DNA of 64,000 bases, from contig CM075102.1 of the NCBI GenBank assembly GCA_037576195.1, positions 47,612,745 to 47,676,744 of the forward strand. Reading direction: 5' to 3'. The notes beneath the pieces are model-generated. The model had not been told where the DNA came from. It saw only the letters and a program-made list of their open reading frames with translations, and made no database searches. Shown here piece after piece: positions 34,401 through 47,400 of this stretch (position 1 is the stretch's first letter; each line of letters begins with the position of its first letter). The position numbers were made by a program, and so were the translations under genes. This DNA comes from Phytoseiulus persimilis. Its lineage: Eukaryota; Arthropoda; Arachnida; Mesostigmata; Phytoseiidae.

Positions 34401-37400
34401 GGTGTGAATCTCCACGCCGTCCAGACGTAGAGAGGTGATTCTACACAGCGCTGCGCGACATCCACGCTGGCTTTAGTCCGTTATTCGCCGACTTTTGAAT
34501 ATCCCCCTTGAACACGCCTCGCCTTTCAGTCCTTTGAAAGAGGCAGAACACATCGCCGAGAGCGCCCACACAACGCGACGATGCAGCTGATTCGCCGAGT
34601 CTCGAAAGCACTATTCAACTTCTCATGGTGCGTTCCGTGCGTCGAGGGATGGTCTTTTCGTCTCCACCTTGGCTTTGTGGTCCGCTCTCGCTGGAAGAAG
34701 CTTCTACGCGCGGTGAATCACGCAGGACATCAAACTGCAATTCTAGGGAGTCTTGGAAAGAGCTTCCACACTCGGACAGGGAAGGGGGAAGGAAATCATC
34801 CCATGGGAGGAAGTACTCCGTTCTCGAGTTCAGAACCCGTGCCCAATCCGGGTCTCTAAGCATTCCGTACTACAGCATTCCAGAGTCGACGAGGAGACCA
34901 TCTTGATTGATGATGCCGTTCCACATGGCGCTTGAGATCCGCGAGGAAGTCTGACTCCCGAGCCTACCGCGGCACCCGTATTCAAGAGCGCGGAAGAGCC
35001 GCAAGCTAATTGGTTGAGAGGAATTTTCCTCGAGAGTAGTACGATGCGAGCGCGGAGCGGAGTGTCTGCAGGCCTGGCGCGATTGGATTTGCAGAATTGA
35101 ACAAGAAGGAGATTGAAACGGCGCGGAAGGTACTCGGTCGTCGTCGACTTGGCAAGTCCTTCAGAGGAGTCACTGGTAATTCGAACGTAACACGAGGAAC
35201 GTTCGGATTCCTCTGTGACGGCGGGACGGAGCGGGTCACCGATTTCCAATATTCATGGAAGTCTTTAATTGCTTCGTATTGACAGATTGATCGTTATGGC
35301 CGACGGAATCATAAGATTCGGAACTACTCGTCCTGTCACTCGAGGAGCTGGCTAGAGGTCGCGGAGTGGGAGTCGGAGCAATCCTGCGCTCCCAGAACAG
35401 ACCGGTACCGATCGTCGAAAGAGTTGAGAATCATGATTCTCAAATTGAACATGACGTTCAGACCAAGCAACGGTGAGCGCGGCCGGCATCAGAATTCATA
35501 GGTTGCTGAGCTCCGTGGTCCCAGCTCTCTACAAAGCTATTTACAGCAAGGGGGTGTTCTCAGCCGCTGGGAACGGGGAGATTCCTTTTTCCATATCGGA
35601 GCAAACAGGAAACGGCACGAACGCGTTGCCCATAGTTCGGCCTGAGCGTTGCAGCGCGCGGAGTATGACGCAGAGAAACGTAGCATTTCGCCGATTCCGA
35701 CGGTGGAACATTCACTGATACGATCCACGCGAATTTCCCAAACGATGTCGGCGAGCCTTTCGTGCTTTGATCATGTCCATCATGGTGGCTTGCGTCTCGG
35801 TTTTCGACGAGCCTAAATCGAGAGAGCAACGGAGAAAGGGAGCGACGATTTTAATTGCATTCGGAAGAGAGATCAGGTCAGATAGGCTAGTGTTTTAGAG
35901 AGTTTCCCTGCAGAGCGTGCTTTCGGTGTAGCCCTGGGACGCTGCTGGGCGCCTTCCCAAACAATGGGAGAGGTTCGGGAGCGACTTTCCCAATTTGCGT
36001 TGCTGGTTGTGCTGTAACATACGTCTCGCATGTCAACTCGAAGAACATGTCAGTCACACACAGGTCGCCCGGTCGCTCAAAACTCTGCCTCCCTCTTGTT
36101 CGACCTGGGACGCGCAAATTTGAAAGCAATCCTTTCGCCTGCTGTTGACATACGCTACTAGAAGCAGAACCAAAAAAATGTCGACGCCGCTGCAGCGGGA
36201 AAGTTCGAGCCTCCCAACGAAACAAGTGAATATTCACACACACGTACGCCCGACCCCAGGCCATGTGACAGATTCGCTCTCTTAGAGAGACTGGGAAGAG
36301 TCTATGTTATGAGCTCAAATCGAAGCGTTGCTCTCAGCGGACTGCCACCCACAGCATGCACAAGCAGATTCGTATCGATTCATCAGCAGTTGCCGAAATG
36401 ATCGGTGGCTCGAGCCGATTCAATGAGAAATCAGATTTCATGAGGAGAGCAGTTTCGATACCAACTCTGGATCGGATGGCCCGATGCCTCCGAAGAGGTT
36501 TCGTTCCCGTCGAGAGACTTCTGCGAGAATTCCGCGGAAACACTCACCTGCTAGTGGCATCGTCATAACCATCAGGACAAATTAGCTGAAATTCGAAAAG
36601 CATAGTAAGTATTCAGTCGACTGCAAACAAATGGGTCCAGCTATCGACTGATATCGGGCCTGCGGACGTATCGAACGAGTTCGATGAGCGTCTCCGGGCG
36701 TCGCATTTCAACGAGGTTGGAGCCGCTTTCTTGGGGCAACCGCCGCGCAGCTACAGTAACATCTGACAGCCACATCGATCAGCTTCATGCTCATGGTCGT
36801 ATTCATGAGTACGTGCCGCGGTCACAATATGTTATCTGTCCCGAGAAGCAAATCCACTAGAGACCCATCTTCCAGCAGCGTGTAACAAATTGGTCTCCTC
36901 TGACAAGGGGCTGAGCACAAAGGGTTGTCCGAGCACCACAACAGAACACGTCCCATCCTTCGTCTGCTCCCGCAAAGATGCCGATGTTTAGCTCTCAACG
37001 CCGACCTCTAATTGATCGTTATTCGGACGAAGCGCAGAGCTCATGTTTTTGTGCGACAGCGATACGAGTGGAGAGCTCAGAACGGACGCGGAAGCCAACT
37101 TGTGACGACAGCGATTTTGTTGGCACTGGCCGGAGATAATTGCAACCAACTAGTTCAACACGCGCTCTTGCGAAAACTTGTTCGAGAGACGAACACGCCT
37201 ACTCGTTCTCGCTCTAATCGGGCCGAAACCAGGGTTCGACATGTTTTGCCCGACTCGATTCGGCTGGACGAATCAGGCCTCCGTCGTGCATGAGTTATCT
37301 TCGTGTCTTGGAATCTCGACACCGGCGAGCTCCGACTTCCAGAGCAGCTGCGCGTGAGCGGCTCGAGCTTTTTGCGTGGCGGTGAAACGAAGTCGGAAAG

Positions 37401-38401
37401 AGCCAGGACTCGACTGAGTTCCCTCTTCCTTCAAGCATTCTTGAGCTTCAGAGATTCGTTATCATGGACCATCCATCGTGGGTGAACGAAATTTTGATCG
37501 AAGCGGCGGTCATTCCCGTAGTGGAGCCGTTTCTCTGATGATTACTCCTTGAAGGGCCCGAGCTCGGGACAGCATCAGGGTCGATACGCTTCCTTTTGAC
37601 GGAGTTTGCCCCGAAATTCTATGAGCGACCGTCATGACTGCGGTTCGAAAACAGAGACGGATGTCTCGAGAAGCAGCCGTTGGTGTTTCGAAAGGATAGC
37701 GCTTGCTTCAGGCGTTACACAGAACGATTCGGACTTTCGGCTCTGCATGGGCCAGGTTGTGTCGTCGAGTCAGAGATTTCGCTCGGATCCGCAGCGGGGC
37801 TCTTTGGGACTGCACGAGAGAACTCGCGGAACAGGAGGAGTGAAGAGATCCGTTTTTTGTTCCGTGTAGCAAGTCGCGCGAGCTCATCGGATACGACTCA
37901 AGCGATTGGGATTTTCTTCGACAAGAGTGCATCGACGGCTTTGCACGAGGAGAGTGACACTCCGGATCCTGCTTGACGCTGAACTTCAGACAAGGGTTTT
38001 CAAACAGACGCAGGGATCCGTTCGCTCCTCGAAAGCAACCTCCCAAACTCTTCCTTCAACGGAGTTCGTTTTCCGTCTACCGACGTAACGTTCCTCCCTG
38101 GAGCTGACAATCAGCCACTGATCGAATTAGGGCGCAACAAATGTCGGCACGGAGCTGAATTCGGAAAAACCTCCAGACAAAGTCACCGCAAAAACAAGGT
38201 AAAAAAGGAACTGGTTCACCGTCGAGGCAGACCAGGATCAAGAGCGGGTTCGCCTCGGGGCTTCCCAGCGATTGTGGATCGCTAGCAGCCGAGCGAACGA
38301 ATCTGAATTCGGCTAATTCCCCTCAGTTGAGAAGAATTCAACGGAAAACTCACTGAGGACAACCGGGATTTAAGAGCCCGTCAATCTGCACCCCTGTCCC
38401 T
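31454..38401. other. Large interval without a recognised gene, possibly an intron
   Basis: If the exon at 39300-39499 belongs to the RhoGEF gene, this is one of its introns. It has a run of 15 G at 32735-32749. Open frames such as minus 34191-34415 show no domain and no convincing splice pairs. I saw no transposon signature, RNA gene or obvious regulatory element. Confidence 0.4.
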
Positions 38402-38404
38402 CCC

Positions 38405-38448
<44 letters not shown>
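38402..38448. repeat. Poly-C followed by (TC)n microsatellite
   Basis: Fourteen C residues (38402-38415) run directly into about 33 bp of perfect TC repeat (38416-38448), with more interrupted CT-rich sequence to about 38500. It lies just downstream of the candidate exon at 39300-39499. Confidence 0.9.
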
Positions 38449-38454
<6 letters not shown>

Positions 38455-39299
38455 ATCCGTCACTCTCTCCAACGCTTCCTCTCTTCATCTATCTCTCTCT
38501 CACTCGCACGCGCGCGCGAACATGCACAGAGCGAAATCGTGTTACGTTACGACTTGATTACGGCTTCTGCGGCTCGGGGAGAAATTCACGGAGTCGACTC
38601 TTAGTCCAATACTCTCGTAGTCAGCTGAGGCTTGTAATCGTTCCCCGATGCAGTCAATTAGCGTGCACCGAACTTGTTCTGTGTATCATTCGGCACCGGT
38701 CGAGCCCTTGGGCATATTTCTCCATTAGGGCTCCGGTCGGGAACGTCCGGTTGTCTGCATCAATAAGGCTTCAGAAAAACCTACCGGCTCCTATTGAACG
38801 TGACCTATTGCGAGCTCGCTGCGGCTGCCCCTGCAAGAGGATGTGCGGCAACGGTTCCGCCACCGCCGTCAGAATCAAATAACCTAAACGGATCTGAATG
38901 AAGTCTCCAGAGACAGCGTCGAAGTGCTGCTCGCGCACGGCATCGCGCTGACTGAGCCGCTTCAGCGCGCGCGAGCAAACTTTGTTATCTCCTCTCTTTC
39001 TACCTCTCGCGACTCGTACCGCGATCGTCGGCTCAGTGAACGATCCGCTTCCCGCGATCGCCCTCTTTGGCTTTTTGCTCCTCTCGGCGTCGACGGACTG
39101 AAGTCGCGTCAACACTCGTGACCTCTGTCCGACGGCCTCCGACTCCGAAACAATGGCCAGGAACACGTTCACAGAGAGGAGTAGGTAAGGGAGGGCGGGT
39201 GCGCGGGCGGTCACTGTGAGGGCTGTGGTCAACTGGACTCCGGGAGCCTTCGATCGGCTTGGCGGTGCAGCTTGTGGCTGTGGGGGAGCTCTACGATAC

Positions 39300-39499
39300 C
39301 TTCGGAGGAACTAAAGCTCTTCTTCGATGTAGCGCCGACGCGGGAGGCTCATCCTGAACAACCTCCTCTTCTTCCTCGGATGCCTCGCTTTTGCCGGAAA
39401 GTCTCCTGAACATTCGTTCGTGGTCGTGCGCTTCTGGGTGTACGTTCGGCGACGGGAGGTTTAGCTGGAAAGAATTCACGCCGAGCTTCCCGTCGCGAC
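39300..39499 (-). CDS. Probable upstream exon, possibly of the RhoGEF gene
   Basis: The exon is bounded by acceptor AAAATTACAG (just above 39499) and donor GTATCG (below 39300). The frame is open throughout, begins in phase 1 and ends in phase 0. The product is charged and probably disordered: GKLGVNSFQLNLPSPNVH, then SEASEEEEEVVQDEPPAS and RRRALVPPK. Ending in phase 0 on the minus strand, it can join the RhoGEF exon at 31346-31453 (FDRNHRGKSDSITGLEE) without frame change. The link across about 7.8 kb is inference. Confidence 0.5.
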
Positions 39500-42383
39500 C
39501 TGTAATTTTCAAACGGATATGAATGCATTTCTGGTTTTCGAGAAAACTTGCGCGTTCCAGATTTTAGAACACCGACAAGGACTTGTGCACGTGCTCTGTT
39601 GATGGTTCTACGTTTTCGGTCGCGAGGCGTGATCTTGGATAAGAAGATTCCGACGATCGATATCCGAAGATGTGGGAGCGTGAGGATTAGAATCGCGGCG
39701 TGCAGATGTGTGCGGGCGACTCTAGTTGAACCAGTGCAAAATACAGAGGTGCGTCGAGGTTTAGACACCAGATTACTGTTTCGAGACTCGATTCCAACAT
39801 GAAAAGATCGCTTCAGAGTATATGCGCCGAATGATTATTGGGTCCCCGAATCGGAGGGAATTTCGTCTATTTAACAAAAAAGCATCCGTGCTCGCACGAA
39901 TGATGCGGGAGCTGTTCATCCTAGGTGAAAGATGCACGTCCCGGTACGGAAGTCCAAGGGACGAGGGAAATTCTCTTCTCATACACAGTGGGGTGTTTCT
40001 GAGCGACACCTTGAAGCGTGCCGTTCATCTTCAGATGGAGTGATACAAGCCCACATGGCTTTCTTTCTAGACACCACTCTTGAAAACTATAATTCTGCGG
40101 GTTCCCACCCGTGGTGCAAGTTTCCGACCGCTGTAAGCACGCCTACCAACCATCCATGAGAAGCAGTTTGCAAATCCTCCAAGAAAGGCTCAGGTAAGTT
40201 TTCCGAGACGCCACTCTACCCGATCAGAGGAACACAGAGTGACGTTAACTTCAACATTTTTCCGAAAAAAAACAGCTTACAACCGTATTTCGTCTATCCT
40301 CATGGAATACCGTCCAAATCGAACATTCATTCAGTCATGAATAAATTTCTCCACGATGTGCGCATCGAACCACTCCGTATCGACCATACTGGTCCTCCGA
40401 GGGAGAATCTGATCACGGGAATCCGCAAACACCCGGTGGGCTGCTCTGTATATTTCGGTTGCCGTGATTTAGTTAAGCTCAGCATAAGCAGTTCTCGTTA
40501 TGAAGCTTTAGAAAACTTTTTAAAGTGCTTTTTCGCATTCTCGTTGACTCGCCGGCGTTCGTTACCGACCGGTAGGGTTGAGAGAGCGCGTTCTGCACAG
40601 TGGATCTTTGGGCCTGAGCGGGATTCTCCCAACTGTTCGCCGCACTGCAAGTAACCGAATCCTCGTACAGAATTCAAGCTCAAGATGACGCAAGTAGGAG
40701 CGTCGTGATATTCTGGAGATCCCATGGGCTGGTCTCTGACTCTCTTCGCATGGTTCTCGGAGATAAACGCCAGATGAAAAATCAGGGCATCGATCAAGCT
40801 CGGAATTCGCCTGCGCGCTCAAGGACCGCGGAATCAAAGACGGAACGGAGGCAGCTAGTGCAGGACTCTTCAATCAACCGGCATCCATCAAGCTCACCAA
40901 GTTGAACCCCGATCCCGAGCAGAACGAGATACGCCGACGTACAGTCGCAGATTCGAATAGTCTATCCAGGCATTCCTTTTACAAACTTTAGACAGATTTT
41001 CTCCACAGATTGCACACATGAACTATGCCACAGAATATCAAGATCAGGCTGCTCGCGTCCCATGGATCTTGTGAATACGAATATTCTGAGGTCTCCGATA
41101 CCCTGACTCGATGAGCGAAATAGCGATTCTGTGCCGGTGGAGCATCGGGAGGAATCCTATGAGCGATGATCTGTTTGCGGGACGTGAGTCGACTGACTGT
41201 CGAATCAATCCGATACAGGAACGCGCGGAGATGCAATTCAGGATAAAGAAGTCCATGCTGAATGGGAACCCACCTCCGCTTGCGTTGGGTATTCCAAGGT
41301 AGAGGGAACTTTTGTTTGGGGGTTGCTGTTGTGAACTCGATGAAATCGATAAGTCCAGAAGTCGTTGCATGGATTCGAATGAAAAGCAGCCCGAAGACGC
41401 ATCTATCGAAGACGTGCAGCTTCCGGTCTGAAAGTTTAAAATGAGAAGAACATTCTCTCAACCGAACGGATGAGCCTGCGGATCCGGGTGAACGTTTCAG
41501 TGCAGCTGCACAGGCCAGCTGGATGAAAATTCCGTTCAATGGTTACTCAGAGAGCTGGCTGTTATAGAGCTGCGAGGTTCGGTCGCGATCGTGCTCGGCA
41601 TAAGCGCCGCGCTCATTTTCTTCTTCCACCGTCGGAGCCTGAGCACCAGAGCGTGCCAGTCTGTCCAGACTGCTTCTACGGTATGCCTCGGATTCGACAT
41701 TATTGGGGAACTCTCAAAAACCTTGAATCGTTTCCGCGATCGTGGTCTACTCTGATGTACGTGGCACACACCGACAGGGTGACCCGATATCCCATTCGCA
41801 CTTTTGTGCGTCAGCAGCGTTCGCGAATAAGCTCAAATGTGGGAGTCAATGTGAAGCCATCAACAGCTCTCGAGGGATATTTCCGTGATCTACAACGTTT
41901 ACTCCGTCCCCCATGCGTCCACGTATCCGCACAGTTCCACATCATCAAAGAAGATCGAATACTTCTCGGACGAGCTCAACTCACCTGAGAGGGAATGCGT
42001 ATACTCAGGTGATTATCCGTGGCATCTTCATTATCAAGACAGCACTGGACGGCGGCGTCCCGCTGCCATGGGAACCTGCAAAAAGAACGGCTCCGTTCAG
42101 GCTGCTATTCTACGTTCTCATAGGCTGCCCTACAGTGAACAAACAAGCTACATTTCCCGTTGAAGAAGTGTTTGTCCTAAACGCAAGCAACGAATGCGTC
42201 TTCCTCGGAACGGAGCTACGCGTGCTCTGCGTGCTCCTCCGGCCGGGGGGAACGAATTGTCAGCACGTCACTCGAGCCCGTGAGCTAGCTTCTGTTGGAG
42301 GAGACAGGAACGATTCTGCACACTACGGCCGGGAAACGAGCCGATTCCGCTTATTGGGATTCGTTCGCTTCTTTTTTTTTTAC
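39500..42383. other. Unassigned interval
   Basis: Several overlapping frames, including minus 40988-41539 (183 codons) and plus 41539-41988, show no family similarity. I found no splice pairs strong enough to call exons. Confidence 0.4.
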
Positions 42384-42606
42384 CCAAGCGTTTGGAGCTC
42401 TCTGCTCCGTGCGCTGATATAGGCATAATCGGTTTTGCGATGAACCCGATCGCGATAACCACTTGTTCAGGATGAGAGTCCGCTTTCGAGAACGCCTCCA
42501 TTCCGTCCAGCTCGGAGACAAACACGGAATTCAATCCGAGCTTGGTTCGGAATTCGGCTTGACATTTGGCGAGGAATCGGTCACCGGTTGACAGGTTGAT
42601 GAGTTC
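42384..42606 (-). CDS. Probable internal exon of an unidentified minus-strand gene
   Basis: Acceptor TGTTTATCGTTAG (above 42606) and donor GTAAAA (below 42384). Only one frame is open; it reads ELINLSTGDRFLAKCQAEFR, then LGLNSVFVSELDGMEAF and EQVVIAIGFIAKPIMPIS. It ends in phase 1, which would match the phase-1 start of the exon at 39499. Faintly, the segment resembles the first extracellular loop of ABCA transporters, but that is too weak to name. It may be part of the RhoGEF gene's 5' region or of a different gene. Confidence 0.42.
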
Positions 42607-43563
42607 CTAACGATAAACAGGGCAAACGTCTGTAATTTTATTACAGGATAGCGAAGCATCACGTTCTCGGCGGCGATTGCTCAAGGACGGCATCGGAGGA
42701 GTGAGTCGGCAGTGGTGCTTTCTGGCGCAGCGCAAACTCACGGGGACGGGCAAACGTGTTTTTACCGCACAAGACAGAGCAATAAGTGGGTCGCTTGCCC
42801 GAACGGCACGACTGCACCCTCAGAGCGCGGAGACGTTTTGGCAAGCGCGGCTATTCTGGGCACACTAGCGCCTGTTCTTGGGGGTTGTGCTTCAGTTCGT
42901 GAACTAAGCGACCATTTTCCCCTGAGATCACCAGCTGCATCTAATGGCACGAGCAAATATAGATCGCAAGCTCGGCGATGCAAGACAAAGACTGCTTGTG
43001 GATGCTAAATCCGATTTGGAGATGAGCCCAATTCTGACCCACTTTGAAATTGTGTGCAGAACTCGTCCTGGATCGAGTCGAAGGCCTGTCTACTTTCAAA
43101 AGCTACGTTCCACTCTCCCGAATCAAGAGCTGCTCCTGACGCCATTTGATCCAGTTTGCTCTGAGTGGGCAGAAAAATGGGGTCCGCTTCCCAGATTCGA
43201 TCCTACTTCCTTCAAATATTTCCGGGATTCATCCAAGGTCAGGGCATGGGTCAACTTGGTTCGGATGAGGGAAAGAACGGTTCTGGGTAACTGTTCCGAA
43301 TTCGGATAGACTTTCGCTCCGAGTCGTAAATCCGGCATCACATGCTCCATTCGGCCGAGTTGACCTGAGCGAGTGACGAGGTTCTCTCATCGGCGTCCAA
43401 AGTAATTTCCGAAGGCCGGAAATGACCTGTCGAGAAACTGTTTTCTTCAAGAGCAATGACGTCTCGGGAATTCGGTAACGGGGATACGGAACGGAAAGAG
43501 ACACTTGCGACAGCTCGTTGACAGACCCGTCATGTCTGTGTTCTTCAGCTACCAAGAACATAC
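42607..43563. other. Unassigned sequence between candidate exons
   Basis: Several possible acceptors occur on the minus strand, but none joins the exon ending at 43564 (phase 2) to the exon beginning at 42606 (phase 0). If both belong to one gene, at least one exon here is missing from my model. Confidence 0.35.
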
Positions 43564-43757
43564 CTGGGGTTTTCTCGTTCGCTATTGATGTCCAACGCAC
43601 TCCCATACGTAGTCTCAGAAAGAGCATATGAGGAGATAAGACCGCCGCTTGAATGTCCCGCTGGCCCGCTGGGTGTCGTGTTGCCCGTTGAAGGTCCCCC
43701 GGAACCGGGACTCATGTACGGTGAGGAAGAAGGCGCAATAGCGGGCGGCGGAACGAC
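43564..43757 (-). CDS. Probable Pro/Ser/Gly-rich exon
   Basis: A strong acceptor (TTCTCTGCAG above 43757) and strong donor (CAG|GTATGT at 43564/43563) bound a frame that reads VVPPPAIAPSSSPYMSPG, then SGGLISSYALSETTYGSA and LDINSERENP. Read from phase 0, it ends in phase 2. The composition suggests a disordered segment of a larger regulatory protein. The parent gene is not established. Confidence 0.5.
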
Positions 43758-43981
43758 CTGCAGAGAACAGCGGGGGCGCGAATTTCCACGAGCCTGAAAT
43801 CCAATCTACGATCGCACAAAACTCGCCGGCCTGAATCGTTCAGTCCAATCCCGCTTCTCTCACAATATATTTGGTCTAGAAAGCGGTGAGGATGCTACCA
43901 AGAACAGGTAGTTAGCGAAGTCACACTCCGATAGCTACCCTGAATGTTGATCTAGTCAACACTGTAATTATGCTCCGTTGG

Positions 43982-44185
43982 TCAAAGCTTGAACGCAATC
44001 GATAGTATCGACCGGGCGTCGAATATGATTTCGGGGCCTTCCTCGAAATAATCATGCATCTCGGATTTTGAATCAGACCATGCAAAGTTAGCGGAACCCG
44101 TGCCATTTCCGGCCACATCTTCAAAAACAATGGGCGGCGACCGAATCTCGCCTTCACAAACTAAGCGGGCGGAAAGACTTCGACC
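43982..44185 (-). CDS. Probable exon, possibly terminal
   Basis: Acceptor TTAGCCTTCAG (above 44185) opens a frame reading GRSLSARLVCEGEIRSPPIV, then FEDVAGNGTGSANFAWSDSK and HDYFEEGPEIIFDAR, to a stop at 43982. It joins in phase 0 to the exon 44316-44450. No strong donor lies inside, so it may be a last exon, or a weak donor near 44010 may be used. The product is acidic and matches no family I know. Confidence 0.42.
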   Translation of the reverse strand, partial: GRSLSARLVCEGEIRSPPIVFEDVAGNGTGSANFAWSDSKSEMHDYFEEGPEIIFDARSILSIAFKL

Positions 44186-44315
44186 CTGAAGGCTAAGCAC
44201 CAATCTCATTAAAATGAAATCCCATCCAGCAGGAGGACTTTCCGGATCGCAAACATGCTCATTATCATCAGCCTAAGGAATCCTGTGTACTCAGTTGTGG
44301 CGGAGGGAACGTTAC

Positions 44316-44450
44316 CTTATTAGCGGCTTCTTTGACGACATCAGGCTTGAAAATCTCTGAATAACTCCGTTTCGAGGCGAACTTCTCGCGAAGAGATTTC
44401 GTCCGCCCCGAAAAAGATCTCGTTGTATTGATGTTGCTCATCTTGCACGC
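44316..44450 (-). CDS. Probable exon with basic Ser/Arg-rich product
   Basis: Acceptor TGGCTCGACAG (above 44450) and donor GTAACG (below 44316) bound 45 codons in phase 0 at both ends: KMSNINTTRSFSGRTKSLRE, then KFASKRSYSEIFKPDVVKEA. The ATG in MSNINTT could also be a start. It joins in phase to 43982-44185. Together the two could be the 5' part of the RhoGEF gene or a small separate gene. Confidence 0.42.
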
Positions 44451-47400
44451 CTGTCGAGCCAGAAACAATCACCTTTAAGACAATTGAATCCACCTACATC
44501 ATACACAACAGCAGCTATGGCGGCAACTCGGCGAATGGTTCGTTCTTCATTGACCCGGGATGATTCCGATGACAGAAGCGGAAGACCGACTGAAAATTGC
44601 GGCTCTCAAAGACTGAGACCACGAGAAGCGAGTGATCGCCGTTAAATCATCAAAAGCGCCAAATATCGGGCTAAGGGTCGAAACGCGATGCGACATCTTT
44701 AGATCTCGAGAACTATCCTTGTCGGAATCGTTCAGGGCGGGGCACTGTTCGTTTGGATATCATTGAGAATGTGGTCGGGAGTCGGACCGATCGACGTCAC
44801 TGGATCCTTAGAAACCTTTCAACGTCAAAATCAATCCAGCTTCAAAACCAGTCTCGAATTTCACTCATCATCGTGCGGCGTCGAGTTCCCAAACCAGATC
44901 CTTGGTCAACGAAGCACGGTGGAGGAGGCATGGCTGGATTTATGATAGGTGGCGAGTTAGGCGAGTCGCTCTCGCATGCAGCAAGATTTTTCCATGAGGG
45001 ACGAACTGGACAAAAATCCGGAGTTAATCAAGTGGAATCTGCATGTAAATCAGTTCGGCCGCTTAGCAAACATGGAACGGCTGCTGTTCTTTTCGGCTTC
45101 ATGGTTTCACAGTATCGTCGATCGTTTGGTCGTGAACAGTTCCAGGGGGTAAACTTCGGGACAGAAAAGGAACGGTTGTGCCAAATAATTCTTCCTCGAA
45201 AGAAGGGAAATTCTCAGCAAATGGGGACCGCCGTTTTGATGCCCTCAAGCGTGCCGATGAACCGTATCCTTCGGCGCCTCGAAGTAGAGCTCATCAAATT
45301 AGCCCTAAAGTCCAATCTCTCGAAAATTACAAGATAGCGCCAGACGGGGCGAAGCGAAGCTCGAACACTATACAAGTTCGCGATCGCTCGATTCCAATAC
45401 CTCCTCGCGCTGACGTTCAAGATTTAGCGACGCGGAATCTCTCGATTCGATGCTCAAAAACTCCCGGAAGAGACTGAACGAGCTCAATTTCGAATCTTCA
45501 GTCATGTAGTCATGTCCGGATGGCCTATTTGCCGTTGCAGCGAGCAACGCTCCTCAGCTCGACATTCGAGTGTGCGGAGATAGAATGCGCGTGCGTGACT
45601 TCAATGGAATTTCGAGGACGACTCGAGCCCTGTCGGGATTTGCGTACGGGTCGAGCACGCTCTGCGAGCCGATGAGCTCCGATTCATGATGATCAATCAT
45701 AGCTCATTCGACCCCATCCGCGCTCCAAGTACCTGAGCGCAAAATGACACATTTGAAGCGGATGTTCCCCTGGCCTTGAAACCCGGAAGCCTTGCTTCCA
45801 GGATATGATGGTGACGTTTTCTTGACAGCTCTTTTTGGTCGGTCCGCTCCTAATACTCGACACTCCGAGACAGCTAGCGTCGGAAACAAGCCCCGCGGGT
45901 CCTCGAGCTCAGCGGTCATGGAATGACTCGAGGGTAGCGGCTCCCGAAAGTGGCGAAATCGGAAGTGGAAGGACACGCATGCCTCATTCAGTTCCCCGTC
46001 GGCAGAGAGTAGAGCTCGGGAAGAATCGACGCGGATTTTTTTTTTCGTTTTGATTGCCGGCTTCGAGCCCGGGGCGATTTCACAGAGTTAACAAAGTTTG
46101 CTTCCCCCTTCCCCCTATTGACTGGTTCCGAATGCATGCGAGGAAATTCTGTTGATGAAGATCAGCCGTGTCCCTCGACGGTCGGGGTGGAGTTTCCCGC
46201 CAATATCAGTTCCACTTCCCCAGTCGGTGTGTGCTCGATTTCATTTCACCTTTTTTTTCCGCTGCCAAAGAGAGTTTGGGAGAGTCTCTTGGAGGTGCGC
46301 GGACAACCTGAACGGTGTGAGCGGAGCGAGATCGCTCGAAGCACTCAGATGCGACTGGAGTTGGCAATTCAGTTCCCGAAAGTCGAACGGCCTGGGAATG
46401 GGGCCCATGGGCGCCGAGCTTGGGTGTCCATCTAGGCTCGATTCTTCCTCGAGCCTTCGATGTTACATGGCAGACCATTCGAAACGAATGCCAAGCGTTC
46501 GACCGCCCATGCTTCAGAAGGGGGATCACGAAGAAGGAAAAATTAAACAATATAATCGAACGATTTGTTTGGCACCAATTTTCGTTTTTATTCTCCACTA
46601 ATAAAATGTATCGTTAGGGCCTCATGTTCAGAGTAAATGAGTTTCTACTGATGCAATGAGATCGAAAATCGCTCTGCGTTCTTTTATTCCTCTCTAGTTG
46701 AGGTCAGACAAAGTCACTCAACTAGTCTATATATCCTGGATCTACACGTCAGTACCGAGAGCATGAAACGAACAGTAGCTATTTTTCTAGTTTAGGCGAC
46801 TGGCGCGATGTCTGGTTTCTTCCTCTTCTTCTTTCTAGAATAGAAATGGCGATACATATTCATCCCCTTGTATATATTGTATGTACAGATCATTTCGTCC
46901 AAAAATGGAGTTTCAAATTTATACATTAGGTTTCTATTGCATCATTGAGAACGCTCTCGAAGAAGTTGTTGAACAACGAGTTCTCGTCAACAGAGCTTCT
47001 ATGCAGTGCTCCTTGGAAAGTTTTCAGAAGTGAGCTCAATCAGCTGATCCGTCCTCGTCTTCAGCCTCGCTTCGTTCGGTCTTTATCTCACCACACCACC
47101 GCTCATCAGCAATCGGGAGGTTCTCATCAAAAAAATTGCTGTTGAGATTGAAGGGTCGACTTTGCTACCATGCACGCCATCTTCCAGCGTTGAGAAACGA
47201 GTGACATGGCTTCCGACATCCCCTCATTGTGTCGCAAGCTCCCGTTGTTTATTGGAATGCTGGAAGTGAATATTTGACCACAGAAAGATTTCCGATCTCG
47301 CAGCCGCGGCGGGAGTCTTCTGGGAAATCACTCGACTGGAGTTTACAGCGAGTCCGGTTTTCTTACTCACTGGACTCACAACTCCAGGACTGATAGCGGG

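Noticed and set aside
40988..41539. 183-codon open frame on the minus strand
   Set aside because: No recognisable family or splice chain, and frames on the other strand are open too.
44753..45337. 194-codon open frame on the plus strand
   Set aside because: No domain, no splice context and uneven composition. It lies beside better-supported minus-strand exons and could be open by chance.
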